DNA of 64,000 bases from Paraburkholderia aspalathi (GTDB lineage Bacteria > Pseudomonadota > Gammaproteobacteria > Burkholderiales > Burkholderiaceae). The translations under genes were made by a program, and so were the position numbers. Position 1 is the first letter of the stretch, and the number at the start of each line of letters is the position of its first letter. The stretch is taken from positions 62,001 to 126,000 of the forward strand of contig NZ_FPBH01000001.1 in the NCBI RefSeq assembly GCF_900116445.1, given 5' to 3'. The notes beneath the pieces are model-generated. The model saw only the letters and a program-made list of their open reading frames with translations, searched no databases and was not told the DNA's origin. Shown here in pieces: positions 7,594-16,195 of the stretch.

Positions 7594-9327
7594 TCAAGCG
7601 TCGGCCAGCGCGGGCTCGCCGATGCGCAGGTTCTGATAGGCGTGACTCTCGTGGTCGTCGAGCGGCACCACGTACGGTTCGACGGCACGTTTTTCGCTGA
7701 CCATGCGACCCGCTGCGTCTTTCTTCAGATGCGTGTGGCAGAACCACTCCGCGTCATTGCGTTGCGGATAATCGACGCGATGGTGGTACAGCCCCCAGCG
7801 GCTTTCCGTGCGATACAGCGACGCGTAAGCCGCCATTTCGGCGCAGTCGCGAATCGCCCGTACTTCCGCGGCGCGCATCAGCTCGTGCGGATTGTCGGCT
7901 TTGATCTGGTCGATGTCGGTGGCGATTTCCGCGAAACGTTGCAGGCCGATTTCCATCTTGCGCGTGACCTTCGGCGGCTGGAGATAATCATTCACCATGC
8001 GGCGCAGCTTGTATTCGACTTGCGCCGGCGCAAGCCCTGTCTCCCGTTCGAGCGGCGCATAGATCCGCACCCGTTCAGCTTCGATCTGCTCGTTGTCGAG
8101 CGCTGCATGCTCACGACCCTCGACGTATTGCGCCGCGTTCTGCCCCGCGAACCAGCCGTAGGTGAACGCGCCGAGCATGTAGTTGTGCGGTACCGCGGCC
8201 ATGTCGCCGGCGGCGTAGAGACCGGCCACCGTGGTCTCCGCGCGCTCGTTCACGTAGACGCCGGATGCGCTATGGCCGCTGCAAAAGCCGATCTCCGAGA
8301 TGTGCATCTCGATCATCTGCTGCCGGTAATCGGTGCCACGTCCCGCGTGAAAGCGTCCCCGGCTCGGGCGCTCATTCGTGTGCAGAATCTGCTCGATGGT
8401 TTGAATGGTTTCTTCGGCGAGATGGTCGAGCTTCAGAAATACCGGCCCGTTACCGCTTTGGAGTTCCTGATAGAACTCCCACATCATCTGGCCGCTCCAG
8501 TAATCGCATTCGATAAAACGTTCGCCCTTGCCGTTGGCGGTGAAGCCGCCGAGGGGGCCCGTCACATAGGCGCAGGCGGGGCCGTTGTAGTCCTTGATCA
8601 GAGGGTTGATCTGGAAGCACTCGAGGTTCGCTAGCGCTGCACCAGCGTGATAAGCCATCGCGTAGCCGTCGCCGGCGTTGGTGGGGTTCTCGTAGGTGCC
8701 CATCAGATAGCCCGAGGACGGCAAACCGAGCCGTCCTGCCGCCCCGCAGCTGAGAATGACGGCCTTCGCGCGCACCACATAGAAATCCGCCGTGCGGCAA
8801 TCGAAGCCCAGTACGCCGCAAGCGCGCCCTTGCGCATCGGTCAGAACGCGCGTGACGACGATGCGATTGGTGATCGCAATGCGCGCGCGTTTGAGCTGCC
8901 GGTAGAGCACTTTCTTGATGTCATGGCCTTCCGGCATGGGCAGAACATAGGAGCCCATGTGATGCACTTTCTTGACCGCATAGTCGCCTGTGCCGTCTTT
9001 TTCGAACTTCACGCCCCAACGGTCCAGTTCTTCGATGGTCTTGAAGCTGTGCCGGGCATACGCGTAGACGGCGGCCTGATCGACGATGCCGTCGTTGGCG
9101 ATGGTGATTTCCTTGGTGTACTGCTCGGGCGTGGCGTGGCCCGGGATGATGGCGTTATTCAACCCATCCATGCCCATCGAAATCGCGCCGCTGCGTTTGA
9201 CGTTGGCCTTTTCCAGCAGCAGCACCTTCAGATTCGGATTCTGTTCTTTTGCTTTGACGGCAGCCATCGGCCCTGCGGTGCCACCTCCCACGACGACCAG
9301 GTCGTACTCGATCACGTGCGTATTCAT
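7594..9327 (-). CDS. AprA/FrdA-like FAD-dependent oxidoreductase subunit
   Basis: A 577-residue flavoprotein of the fumarate reductase/succinate dehydrogenase superfamily. The FAD-binding Rossmann motif VVVGGGTAGPMAAVKA is at residues ~11-26, SGHSASGVYVNE and GLYAAGDMAAVPHNYMLGAF form the second FAD contact, and a helical C-terminal domain follows. The nearest named relative I can suggest is adenylylsulfate reductase alpha (AprA), which fits the adjacent ferredoxin and the sulfur-rich setting. No sulfate adenylyltransferase or APS kinase is nearby, so the substrate is uncertain. Its ATG overlaps the stop of the GntR regulator by four bases, which puts it second in an operon led by that regulator. 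No Tat signal is seen, so it is cytoplasmic. Confidence 0.85.
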   Translation of the reverse strand: MNTHVIEYDLVVVGGGTAGPMAAVKAKEQNPNLKVLLLEKANVKRSGAISMGMDGLNNAIIPGHATPEQYTKEITIANDGIVDQAAVYAYARHSFKTIEELDRWGVKFEKDGTGDYAVKKVHHMGSYVLPMPEGHDIKKVLYRQLKRARIAITNRIVVTRVLTDAQGRACGVLGFDCRTADFYVVRAKAVILSCGAAGRLGLPSSGYLMGTYENPTNAGDGYAMAYHAGAALANLECFQINPLIKDYNGPACAYVTGPLGGFTANGKGERFIECDYWSGQMMWEFYQELQSGNGPVFLKLDHLAEETIQTIEQILHTNERPSRGRFHAGRGTDYRQQMIEMHISEIGFCSGHSASGVYVNERAETTVAGLYAAGDMAAVPHNYMLGAFTYGWFAGQNAAQYVEGREHAALDNEQIEAERVRIYAPLERETGLAPAQVEYKLRRMVNDYLQPPKVTRKMEIGLQRFAEIATDIDQIKADNPHELMRAAEVRAIRDCAEMAAYASLYRTESRWGLYHHRVDYPQRNDAEWFCHTHLKKDAAGRMVSEKRAVEPYVVPLDDHESHAYQNLRIGEPALADA

Positions 9328-10103
9328 TTCGTCTTCCTTGTGGTCTTCTTCTCTTTCTGGCGATCGATGCGAAAGCGGTACTGAAACGCGTCGCCGCGGA
9401 AATAGAGGTATTCGTAATCGATCGGTGTGCCGTCCGCGCTATGCGTCAGACGTTCGATGCGCAGCACCGGGCTGCCTTCTTCGACGTTCAATGCTTCGAC
9501 GATTTCATCGTCGGCGAGAATCGCGTCGATGGAGACGTCGGCGTGGCCGAGCGGCACCGCGCAGTCGTTCTCGAGAATCAGGAAAATGTCGCGCGTGACG
9601 AGGTCCGCGTTTGAGAGGCGTTTGCCCAATGCTTCCGGCACCCACGTGATTTCGAGCGACACTGGCTCGCGATTGAGCATCCGCACGCGCTGGATTTCGG
9701 CGACCTTCGTGCCCTCGGGCAGTTGAAGCCTGCTGGCAATGTGCGCGGTCGCGGGAATGAAGCGGATATGTTTGAGCTGGTTGACGATTTCATAACCCAT
9801 CGACGACATCGCTTCGGCGAAGCCCTGCAACGCACTGACGTTCTGGAAGGCTTTCGGCTTGGAGACAAAGGTGCCCTTGCCGTGCAGTTTGAAAACGAGG
9901 CCTTCTTTTTGCAGATCGCCGAGCGCTTGCCGCACGGTAATACGGCTGACGTTGAACATCGCGCAGAGGTCGTTTTCAGACGGCATCTGCGAATGGGCCG
10001 CATACGTGCCGTCGAGAATGCGCGAGCGCAGAGCAGTCTTTATCTGCTCATAGAGCGGCGGGACGGAAAGAGGCAGCACGTTGGCCGGGTTGGGCTTCTG
10101 CAT
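9324..10103 (-). CDS. GntR-family regulator with UTRA ligand-binding domain
   Basis: A 259-residue HutC-type repressor. The winged helix occupies residues ~13-80 (MPSENDLCAMFNVSRITVRQALGDLQKEGLV, read as two pieces around the recognition helix), and a UTRA effector domain fills ~95-250, including EIQRVRMLNREPVSLE and SADGTPIDYEYLYFRGD. I use ATG 10103. A GTG at 10145 would extend the protein through a perfect palindrome that looks like an operator, so the shorter start is more likely. It is the first gene of a five-gene leftward operon with the AprA-like flavoprotein and probably controls it. The ligand is unknown. Confidence 0.9.
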   Translation of the reverse strand: MQKPNPANVLPLSVPPLYEQIKTALRSRILDGTYAAHSQMPSENDLCAMFNVSRITVRQALGDLQKEGLVFKLHGKGTFVSKPKAFQNVSALQGFAEAMSSMGYEIVNQLKHIRFIPATAHIASRLQLPEGTKVAEIQRVRMLNREPVSLEITWVPEALGKRLSNADLVTRDIFLILENDCAVPLGHADVSIDAILADDEIVEALNVEEGSPVLRIERLTHSADGTPIDYEYLYFRGDAFQYRFRIDRQKEKKTTRKTK

Positions 10104-10121
10104 GATCTGTGGGTTGTCTGT

Positions 10122-10137
10122 ACTTGTTATGACAAGT
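10122..10137. promoter_or_regulatory. Perfect palindrome, probable GntR operator
   Basis: ACTTGT-TATG-ACAAGT is a perfect 6-base inverted repeat with a 4-base centre. It lies 19 bases upstream of the regulator start. HutC/UTRA regulators commonly bind TTGT...ACAA palindromes and repress their own operon, so this is a good autoregulatory site. It also lies ~210 bases upstream of the divergent monooxygenase gene. Confidence 0.7.
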
Positions 10138-10344
10138 TGAATCACAGTCTAGTGAGGGAGCCCGGAGGGGCGAACGAAGATTTTGTGCTTTGCATTTCTG
10201 CGGAACAGCTTTTGGTGTGTCCGATAGCGCCGGAGCCCCGGTGCAGCGTGTTCGGCGGGCGGTTACCGAGTGGTGGGCGGGCGCAAGCAGCGTCGGCGAA
10301 GGACGATTAAACTGGCCCGACCTGTTTGCGATGGAGCTTGCTAC

Positions 10345-11673
10345 ATGTCACGTCAGCTTCGCCTCGGCGCCTTCATGCGTCCGACGACAATACACACCGG
10401 CGCATGGCGCTATCCCGGCGCTTATCCCGACGCCAACTTCAATTTTGCGCACCTGAAACGCTTCGCCCAGACGCTCGAGCGCGGCCGTTTCGACGCTTTC
10501 TTCATGGCGGATCACCTCGCGGTGCTCAACATGCCGCTGGACGCGCTCAAGCATAGCCATACGGTTACGTCGTTCGAACCGTTGACGCTGCTGCCCGCGC
10601 TGGCGGCGGTCACGGAACGGCTGGGGCTTATCGCCACGGCGTCCACTACATTCGACGCGCCGTATCACGTCGCAAGACGGTTTGCCTCGCTCGACCATAT
10701 CAGCGGCGGCCGCGCGGGATGGAATCTCGTGACGACGTCGAACCCCGACGCCGCGCTCAATTTCGGTCTCGACGAGCACGTCGAACACGACGAGCGGTAT
10801 CGGCGCGCCCGCGAGTTCTTCGACGTGGTCACCGGCCTCTGGGACAGTTGGGCAGACGATGCCTTTATCCGCGATACCGAAACCGGCACCTTCTTCGATC
10901 CGGAGAAACTGCATGTGCTGAACTACAAGAGCGAGAACTTCTCGGTGCGCGGCCCGTTGAATATTGCGCGCCCCGTTCAGGGATGGCCCGTCATCGTGCA
11001 GGCCGGATCGTCGGAAGCAGGACGCCAGATTGCTGCGGAAACCGCCGAGGTGGTGTTCACCGCGCAAACCCTGCTGGCTGACGGCAAGCGTTTCTATGCC
11101 GACGTGAAGGGCCGGATGGAAAAACTCGGGCGTGAACGCGATCACATGAAGATCCTGCCGGCCGCCTTCGTGGTTGTCGGCGATACCCTGGAAGAGGCGC
11201 TGGAAACACGTGCGCGGCTCGATACGTTCGTGCACTACGAGAGCGGCATCGCGTCGTTGTCGATTGCATTGGGGCATGACGTGTCCGGATTCGATCCGGA
11301 CGGCCCGTTGCCCGAGATTCCCGAAACCAATGCGAGCCGGACAGCGCGGCAGCTGGTGGTCGAATGGGCGCAGCGCGACGGGCTGACGATTCGGCAACTC
11401 GCTCAACGCATCGGCGGATACTCGGGGCTCGAGATGGTGGGTACGGCGAAAATGATCGCCGATCAGATGGAGCAATGGCTGGTGGAAGAGGGCTCGGACG
11501 GGTTCAACGTGATGTTCCCGTATCTGCCGGGCGGCCTCGACGACTTCGTGGACAAGGTCATTCCCGAATTGCAGAAGCGCGGCTTGTTCCGGCGCGAATA
11601 CGAAGGCGCGACGCTGCGCGAGAATCTGGGTTTGCCACGGCCTGAGAACCGTTTTTTCGCTCGGGTGAAATGA
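10345..11673 (+). CDS. LLM-class FMN-dependent monooxygenase (NtaA/SnaA/DszA family), copy 1
   Basis: A 442-residue TIM-barrel monooxygenase of the bacterial luciferase-like superfamily. The subgroup mark is SLDHISGGRAGWNLVTT at residues ~115-131. Other conserved parts are LRLGAFMRPT at the N-terminus, HYESGIASL, QAGSSEAGRQIAAETAEVVF in the middle, and DGFNVMFPYLPGGLDDF near the end. Such enzymes use FMNH2 from a separate reductase to open C-S or C-N bonds. The start at 10345 has GGAG ahead of it. It diverges from the gntR operon across a 200-base control region. Substrate unknown; the organosulfur context suggests a sulfone or sulfonate-related compound (inference). Confidence 0.88.
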   Translation: MSRQLRLGAFMRPTTIHTGAWRYPGAYPDANFNFAHLKRFAQTLERGRFDAFFMADHLAVLNMPLDALKHSHTVTSFEPLTLLPALAAVTERLGLIATASTTFDAPYHVARRFASLDHISGGRAGWNLVTTSNPDAALNFGLDEHVEHDERYRRAREFFDVVTGLWDSWADDAFIRDTETGTFFDPEKLHVLNYKSENFSVRGPLNIARPVQGWPVIVQAGSSEAGRQIAAETAEVVFTAQTLLADGKRFYADVKGRMEKLGRERDHMKILPAAFVVVGDTLEEALETRARLDTFVHYESGIASLSIALGHDVSGFDPDGPLPEIPETNASRTARQLVVEWAQRDGLTIRQLAQRIGGYSGLEMVGTAKMIADQMEQWLVEEGSDGFNVMFPYLPGGLDDFVDKVIPELQKRGLFRREYEGATLRENLGLPRPENRFFARVK

Positions 11674-11783
11674 CCGGACTACAAATTGGCTTACTTCACG
11701 GCGCGTTTGCGCGCCGAGGTGACGCCCGGAATCTCAATCGCGTGTTCGCCGGTCCGAGTATGCAGCGTGTTGAAAAAGAGCGC

Positions 11784-13139
11784 TTACGCGGTAGCGGCCG
11801 CTTCCCGTGGATGCAAGTGGCGACTGACAGGCCGTCGCAATCGGAAGTGTTCACGCAGCGTGCTGCCCTCGTACTCGGTACGGAAAAGACCACGTTGTTG
11901 CAAAAGCGGAACCACACCGTCGGCGAAGTCCTGCAAGCCACCCGGCAGAACATCCGGCATCAGATTGAAACCGTCAGCAGCGCCGCCTTTGAACCAGTGT
12001 TCGATATCGTCGGCGATCTGTTCCGGCGTGCCGACGACGACACGATGTCCGCCGCCGCCCGCAAGTGCGCGGATCAATTGCCGCGCCGTGTATCCCTGGG
12101 TCCGCGCCTGTGCGAGCGTGGCGTTGAAGAACGTGTGATTGCCATTGCCGTTGCCGGGCAATGAGAGATCGTCCGGCAGGCGCTCGTCGAGTTTCAACCG
12201 GTCGACGCTAATGCCCAAGATGCCCGCCAGTCGGGTGAGGCTATAGGTCCATGGAATCAGATCGACCAGTTCATCGCGGCGGCGCAGGGCCTCGGCTTCG
12301 GTTGCGCCGATTATGGTGGTGAGTCCGGGTAGCACGCGAATTGCGTTGTTGCCACGTCCCCACGCCGCGGCGCGAGACTTCAGTTCGCGCGCGTAGGCGG
12401 CGGCTTCGTCGAATGATTGCGATGCTGAGAACACGGCTTCCGCGTGCCGGGCCGCGAGTTCGCGTCCGTCAGCTGATCCGCCTGCCTGAATCAGCACGGG
12501 GTGCCCCTGTGCACTACGCGGCAAGTTGAACGGACCATCGACACTGAAGTATTTGCCGCGATGATCAATGCGATGCACCTTCGTGGTGTCGATGAAGCGG
12601 CCGCTCGCCTTGTCGCCGATAAAGGCGTCGTCTTCCCAGCTATCCCACAGCGCCTTCACCACCTCCGTGAATTCGGCTGCGCGCTCGTAGCGTTGCGCAT
12701 GATCCGGCACCGCCTCGCGGCCGAAATTGCGCGCTGAGCCGAGATCGGCGGTCGTCACGATGTTCCAGCCGGCTCGGCCTGCACTGAGCTGATCGAGCGT
12801 CGCAAAGCGGCGCGCGATGTTGTACGGCTCGTTATAGCTCGTCGATGCCGTGCCGATTACGCCGATATGCGTCGTGGCCGCAGCAATGCCGGCGAGCAAC
12901 ACGGTCGGCTCCAACGCGGTGATCGGGCGGAAGTCAATCTGATCGGCAATCGAGGCGTTATCCGCGAGAAACACGGCATCGAATTTCGCCGCCTCGGCAA
13001 TCTGCGCCACACGAACGTAGTGGGCGATATCGACGAAGGCGCGCGGATCAGCTTCGAGCGTACGCCATGCGGAAGGGACAAAACCGGAGTGGAGGATATT
13101 GACGTTCAGATGAAGCTGGCGCGGCGTGTCGGTTCTCAT
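11784..13139 (-). CDS. LLM-class FMN-dependent monooxygenase, copy 2
   Basis: A 451-residue enzyme of the NtaA/SnaA/DszA group, read leftward and convergent with copy 1. TLDQLSAGRAGWNIVTT at residues ~114-130 marks the family, and DGFNLMPDVLPGGLQDF the C-terminal barrel. It is more divergent than the others: the usual GHHxAxWRHP near residue 20 is replaced by HSGFVPSAWR, and a Gly/Asn-rich insertion (NGNGN) lies in the C-terminal third. I chose ATG 13139 (MRTDTPRQLH) because homology begins there. A start at 13202 would add 21 residues, and neither has a strong ribosome-binding site. Its partner reductase and its substrate are unknown. Confidence 0.85.
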   Translation of the reverse strand: MRTDTPRQLHLNVNILHSGFVPSAWRTLEADPRAFVDIAHYVRVAQIAEAAKFDAVFLADNASIADQIDFRPITALEPTVLLAGIAAATTHIGVIGTASTSYNEPYNIARRFATLDQLSAGRAGWNIVTTADLGSARNFGREAVPDHAQRYERAAEFTEVVKALWDSWEDDAFIGDKASGRFIDTTKVHRIDHRGKYFSVDGPFNLPRSAQGHPVLIQAGGSADGRELAARHAEAVFSASQSFDEAAAYARELKSRAAAWGRGNNAIRVLPGLTTIIGATEAEALRRRDELVDLIPWTYSLTRLAGILGISVDRLKLDERLPDDLSLPGNGNGNHTFFNATLAQARTQGYTARQLIRALAGGGGHRVVVGTPEQIADDIEHWFKGGAADGFNLMPDVLPGGLQDFADGVVPLLQQRGLFRTEYEGSTLREHFRLRRPVSRHLHPREAAATA

Positions 13140-13461
13140 GGTCTTTTCGAATGCGGAAGCAGCCAGCAACGAACGGACGAACGCTCTGACCGATTTGCCC
13201 ATTGTCGAATAGCGGATCGTTCGAGACCACGAATGAATTCTGGCATCGATATGCCGGCGAAGACTAAGCGCAGGGCTACGGCGCTCTCTGGTCGCGGTTC
13301 GCCATGCGCGACGCTTTGCATATCAGAACAAATTGGTTTTCCGCGAGTCCCGCCCAGGCAGACAATCGTTCCTGGGTGACGGTACGCAATGCGTCCCGTT
13401 TGCCGCATTTGTCGAGCCCACCAGAGAACAATGAAACGTTCGCCTCGCTCAATTCGGGTAT
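13140..13461. promoter_or_regulatory. Divergent control region (no gene)
   Basis: 322 bases between the leftward monooxygenase and the rightward ABC ATPase, without a credible gene. It must hold both promoters. It contains a 6-base inverted repeat CCCAGG (13353-13358) / CCTGGG (13371-13376) separated by 12 bases, which could be an operator. I could not assign -35/-10 boxes with confidence. Confidence 0.4.
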
Positions 13462-15021
13462 ATGAAGGCCGCCATTAACTTGACCCGTTCACCGCATCCC
13501 GATCGTATGGAAAAGCTTCCGCGTTCAAGCGAGCCGATCCTGACTGCCTCCACGCTCACGAAGCGTTTTGGTGCAACCGTCGCGCTATCCAACCTCGATT
13601 TCTCGATCCATCCCGGCGAAGTCGTCGCGTTGATGGGCGCCAACGGCGCGGGCAAGTCGACGCTCGTCAAGATCTTAAGCGGCGTGTATGCGCCCGATGG
13701 CGGGACCTTGACGCTGCTGGGCAAGCCGTATCGACCGGCTTCGCCCCAAGCCGCTAAACAACTCGGCATTGCCACGGTGCATCAGTCGATTGCAGACGCG
13801 GTTGTACCGGCACTGTCGATTGCGGACAACCTGCTGCTCGACCGCTTATGCGATCCGGCATCGCCCTGGCGCGTGCCGCCGGCGGCGCGCCGTGAGGCTG
13901 CGAGGCCGCTTGCCGAACGCGTCGGGCTGGATGTCGATCTGTCGGCGCCGCTCGGGTCGCTGTCGCTCGCGAGTCAGCAGCTCGTGACGCTGGCGCGCGC
14001 GCTGGCTTCGCGCCCCAAGCTACTGATTCTCGATGAGCCCACCGCCAGTCTGTCCGCCGCAGAAGCGGAACGGCTGTTCCAGCGTCTTGAGCCATTACGC
14101 GAGGAGGGCGTCGCTATCCTGTTGGTCTCACATCGGCTGGGTGATCTGCGGCGCATGGCGGATCGGGTAGCGATCGTGCGCGACGGACATCTCGTCGCCG
14201 ATCTGCACCCGCCAATCGATTTCGACGCTGCCGTCGAGACGATGATTGGACGGCCTCTGCCACAAGCTCGAACTCAGGATGAGAAAGACGCAGCCTCGCT
14301 CGAACCCTGTTTCAGCGTGCGCGATTTTCAACTGACGCCGACAAGCCGCTCATTCGACCTCGCCGTCCAGCGCGGCGAGATCGTCGCGGTAGCAGGGCCG
14401 GTGGGTGGCGGCAAATCGCGTTTCGCAAGAGCGATTTTCGGTGCGGCACATGCGAGCAGTGGTCGGATGGTGCTCGACGGCAAGCCATGGCGTCCTCGTT
14501 CACCGGCCGATTCGATTCGCGCGGGCGTGTTCCTCGCCGGCGAGGATCGTTGGCGCACCTCGTTGTTTCCCGACAGCGTGCCCTTCGCATCGATTGCGGG
14601 GACGCTCAGCTTTCCGTTTCTGTCGAACTGGTTCAGGCGCGGCGTGGTACGCGAAGCCGCAGAGCGCGATGCCGCGACCGACGCGATCAGAACCTTCGGC
14701 ATTCGCTGCACCGGCCCCGATGATCGCCTGACGCGTTTATCCGGCGGCAATCAGCAGAAAGTCGTTCTCGCGCGTTGGCATGTCGAACGCGCGCGCCTGT
14801 TGCTGCTCGACGAACCGTTTCAGGGTGTCGACGCCGGCGCACGCGCCGACATCGTCGATACCTTACGGCGGCATGCCCACGAACGCGCGACGATTGTGTT
14901 CGTCAGCGATCTCGAAGAGGCGCTGGAGATTGCTGATCGCGTCGTGCGGTTCGATCGAGCGACGCTCGAGCGCCCAACTGTTCAACCCATCCCTGACGCG
15001 AGCTCTGAACTTCATTCATGA
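13462..15021 (+). CDS. Sugar-type ABC transporter, double ATPase (RbsA-like)
   Basis: A 519-residue ATPase with two nucleotide-binding domains in one chain. Domain 1 has Walker A GANGAGKST (~residue 69), signature LSLASQQLV and Walker B LLILDEPTAS. Domain 2 has the altered Walker A GPVGGGKSR, signature LSGGNQQKV and LLLLDEPFQGVD. This two-domain form is typical of ribose/galactose (CUT2) importers. The second P-loop ends in SR instead of ST, an asymmetry common in this family. The permease gene follows with a four-base overlap. The binding protein lies 3 kb further on, after SfnB-like and LLM monooxygenase genes, so the transported molecule is probably an organosulfur compound rather than a sugar (inference). 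ATG 13507 is an alternative start. Confidence 0.9.
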   Translation: MKAAINLTRSPHPDRMEKLPRSSEPILTASTLTKRFGATVALSNLDFSIHPGEVVALMGANGAGKSTLVKILSGVYAPDGGTLTLLGKPYRPASPQAAKQLGIATVHQSIADAVVPALSIADNLLLDRLCDPASPWRVPPAARREAARPLAERVGLDVDLSAPLGSLSLASQQLVTLARALASRPKLLILDEPTASLSAAEAERLFQRLEPLREEGVAILLVSHRLGDLRRMADRVAIVRDGHLVADLHPPIDFDAAVETMIGRPLPQARTQDEKDAASLEPCFSVRDFQLTPTSRSFDLAVQRGEIVAVAGPVGGGKSRFARAIFGAAHASSGRMVLDGKPWRPRSPADSIRAGVFLAGEDRWRTSLFPDSVPFASIAGTLSFPFLSNWFRRGVVREAAERDAATDAIRTFGIRCTGPDDRLTRLSGGNQQKVVLARWHVERARLLLLDEPFQGVDAGARADIVDTLRRHAHERATIVFVSDLEEALEIADRVVRFDRATLERPTVQPIPDASSELHS

Positions 15022-16073
15022 AACACCTTACCCCTTCTATTCCCGGCGACGTGGCATCCGACCAACGGACGCAGTCAGCATGGCGTAGTTTGCGCGATCA
15101 CCTGGAGCGCACCGGCATCCTGCTCGTGCTGGCGATTCTGATCGCCGTGTTCGCCATCAGGGAACCGGCCTTCCTGAACATCGACAATCTGTTCAGCATT
15201 CTCCAGGCGGTATCGATCGTGGCGTTGCTTGGCATTGGCGTGACGATCACGTTGGCGGCGGGAGGCTTCGATCTCTCGGTGGGCAGCGTGGCTGCTTCGG
15301 CTCAGATGGCAGCGAGCTATGTGCTGATCGTCTGGCATGGCAGCGCGCTGGCGGCCGTGGCCGCATGCGTGGCGCTCGGCATCGCGGCCGGCCTGTTCAA
15401 TGGCTTGTTGATCACGCGGCTGCGGGTGCCAGACCAATTGGCGACGCTCGGCACTCTGTTCCTGCTGGCCGGTCTGCAACTGATTCCGACGGGCGGCCGC
15501 TCGCTTGCAACCGGAACCGTGTTGCCCGATGGCAGGGAGGCAAGCGGAATATTCTCGGACGCGTTTCTGGCGTTGGGACGTCTGCGTCTTTTCGATGTCG
15601 TGCCGTTGCCGGTCCTGATTCTCATTGCGTTGACGGTGCTCGCCTGCATCGTCATGGAGACGACGCGCTGGGGACGCGTGATCTACGCGATCGGCGGCAA
15701 TGAGACGGCCGCGCGGCTGGCGGGTGCGCCTACGGCCCGCTACCGGATCGCGGCCTATGTCGCCTCGGGGACGATTGCGTCGTTGGGCGGCGTGCTGATC
15801 GCCGCGCGTGTCGGGCGAGGCGATGTCAGCGCCGGACACTCCCTGCTGCTCGACGCCGTGGCGGCTGCGCTGATGGGTTATGCAGTGTGGGGCGCGAAGC
15901 GGCCCAACGTGTTCGGCACCGTAGTAGGCGCGGTGTTTGTCGGTGTGCTCCTGAACGGCCTGACCATGCTGAATGCGCCTTACTACATGCAGGATTTCAT
16001 CAAGGGTGTGCTGCTGGTTCTCGCGCTGGCGTTTACGTTCAGTGTTGGACGGCCTGCGGACTCACGCGGCTGA
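15018..16073 (+). CDS. Sugar-type ABC transporter permease (RbsC-like)
   Basis: A 351-residue integral membrane protein with about 8-10 hydrophobic helices. The motif GGFDLSVGSVAASAQ (residues ~77-91) and GNETAARLAGAPTARYRIAAY (in two parts near residue 225) are hallmarks of CUT2 permeases. ATG overlaps the ATPase stop by four bases, so the two are coupled. It should form the inner-membrane channel with the double ATPase and the binding protein encoded at 18896-19966. Confidence 0.9.
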   Translation: MKHLTPSIPGDVASDQRTQSAWRSLRDHLERTGILLVLAILIAVFAIREPAFLNIDNLFSILQAVSIVALLGIGVTITLAAGGFDLSVGSVAASAQMAASYVLIVWHGSALAAVAACVALGIAAGLFNGLLITRLRVPDQLATLGTLFLLAGLQLIPTGGRSLATGTVLPDGREASGIFSDAFLALGRLRLFDVVPLPVLILIALTVLACIVMETTRWGRVIYAIGGNETAARLAGAPTARYRIAAYVASGTIASLGGVLIAARVGRGDVSAGHSLLLDAVAAALMGYAVWGAKRPNVFGTVVGAVFVGVLLNGLTMLNAPYYMQDFIKGVLLVLALAFTFSVGRPADSRG

Positions 16074-16195
16074 GGTCACCGGACCGCCGAAATGTCGTTT
16101 GCCATCCGAAGGAATATCGATTGCCGAATCGTTCAGTTTGCGCACGCGATGTCCGCTGATAGATTGAGCGAACAGTCATTCAAGCGGAGATTCCC

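Noticed and set aside
7567..8634. 355-residue plus-strand frame
   Set aside because: Antisense to the AprA-like flavoprotein, whose FAD motifs are clear.
10311..10329. Possible sigma-54 promoter (CTGGCCCGACCTGTTTGC) before monooxygenase copy 1
   Set aside because: GG and GC elements are 12 bases apart instead of the required 10.
11700..11715. GGCGCG-TTTG-CGCGCC hairpin between convergent monooxygenases
   Set aside because: Short stem without a U tract in either direction; not supportable as a terminator.
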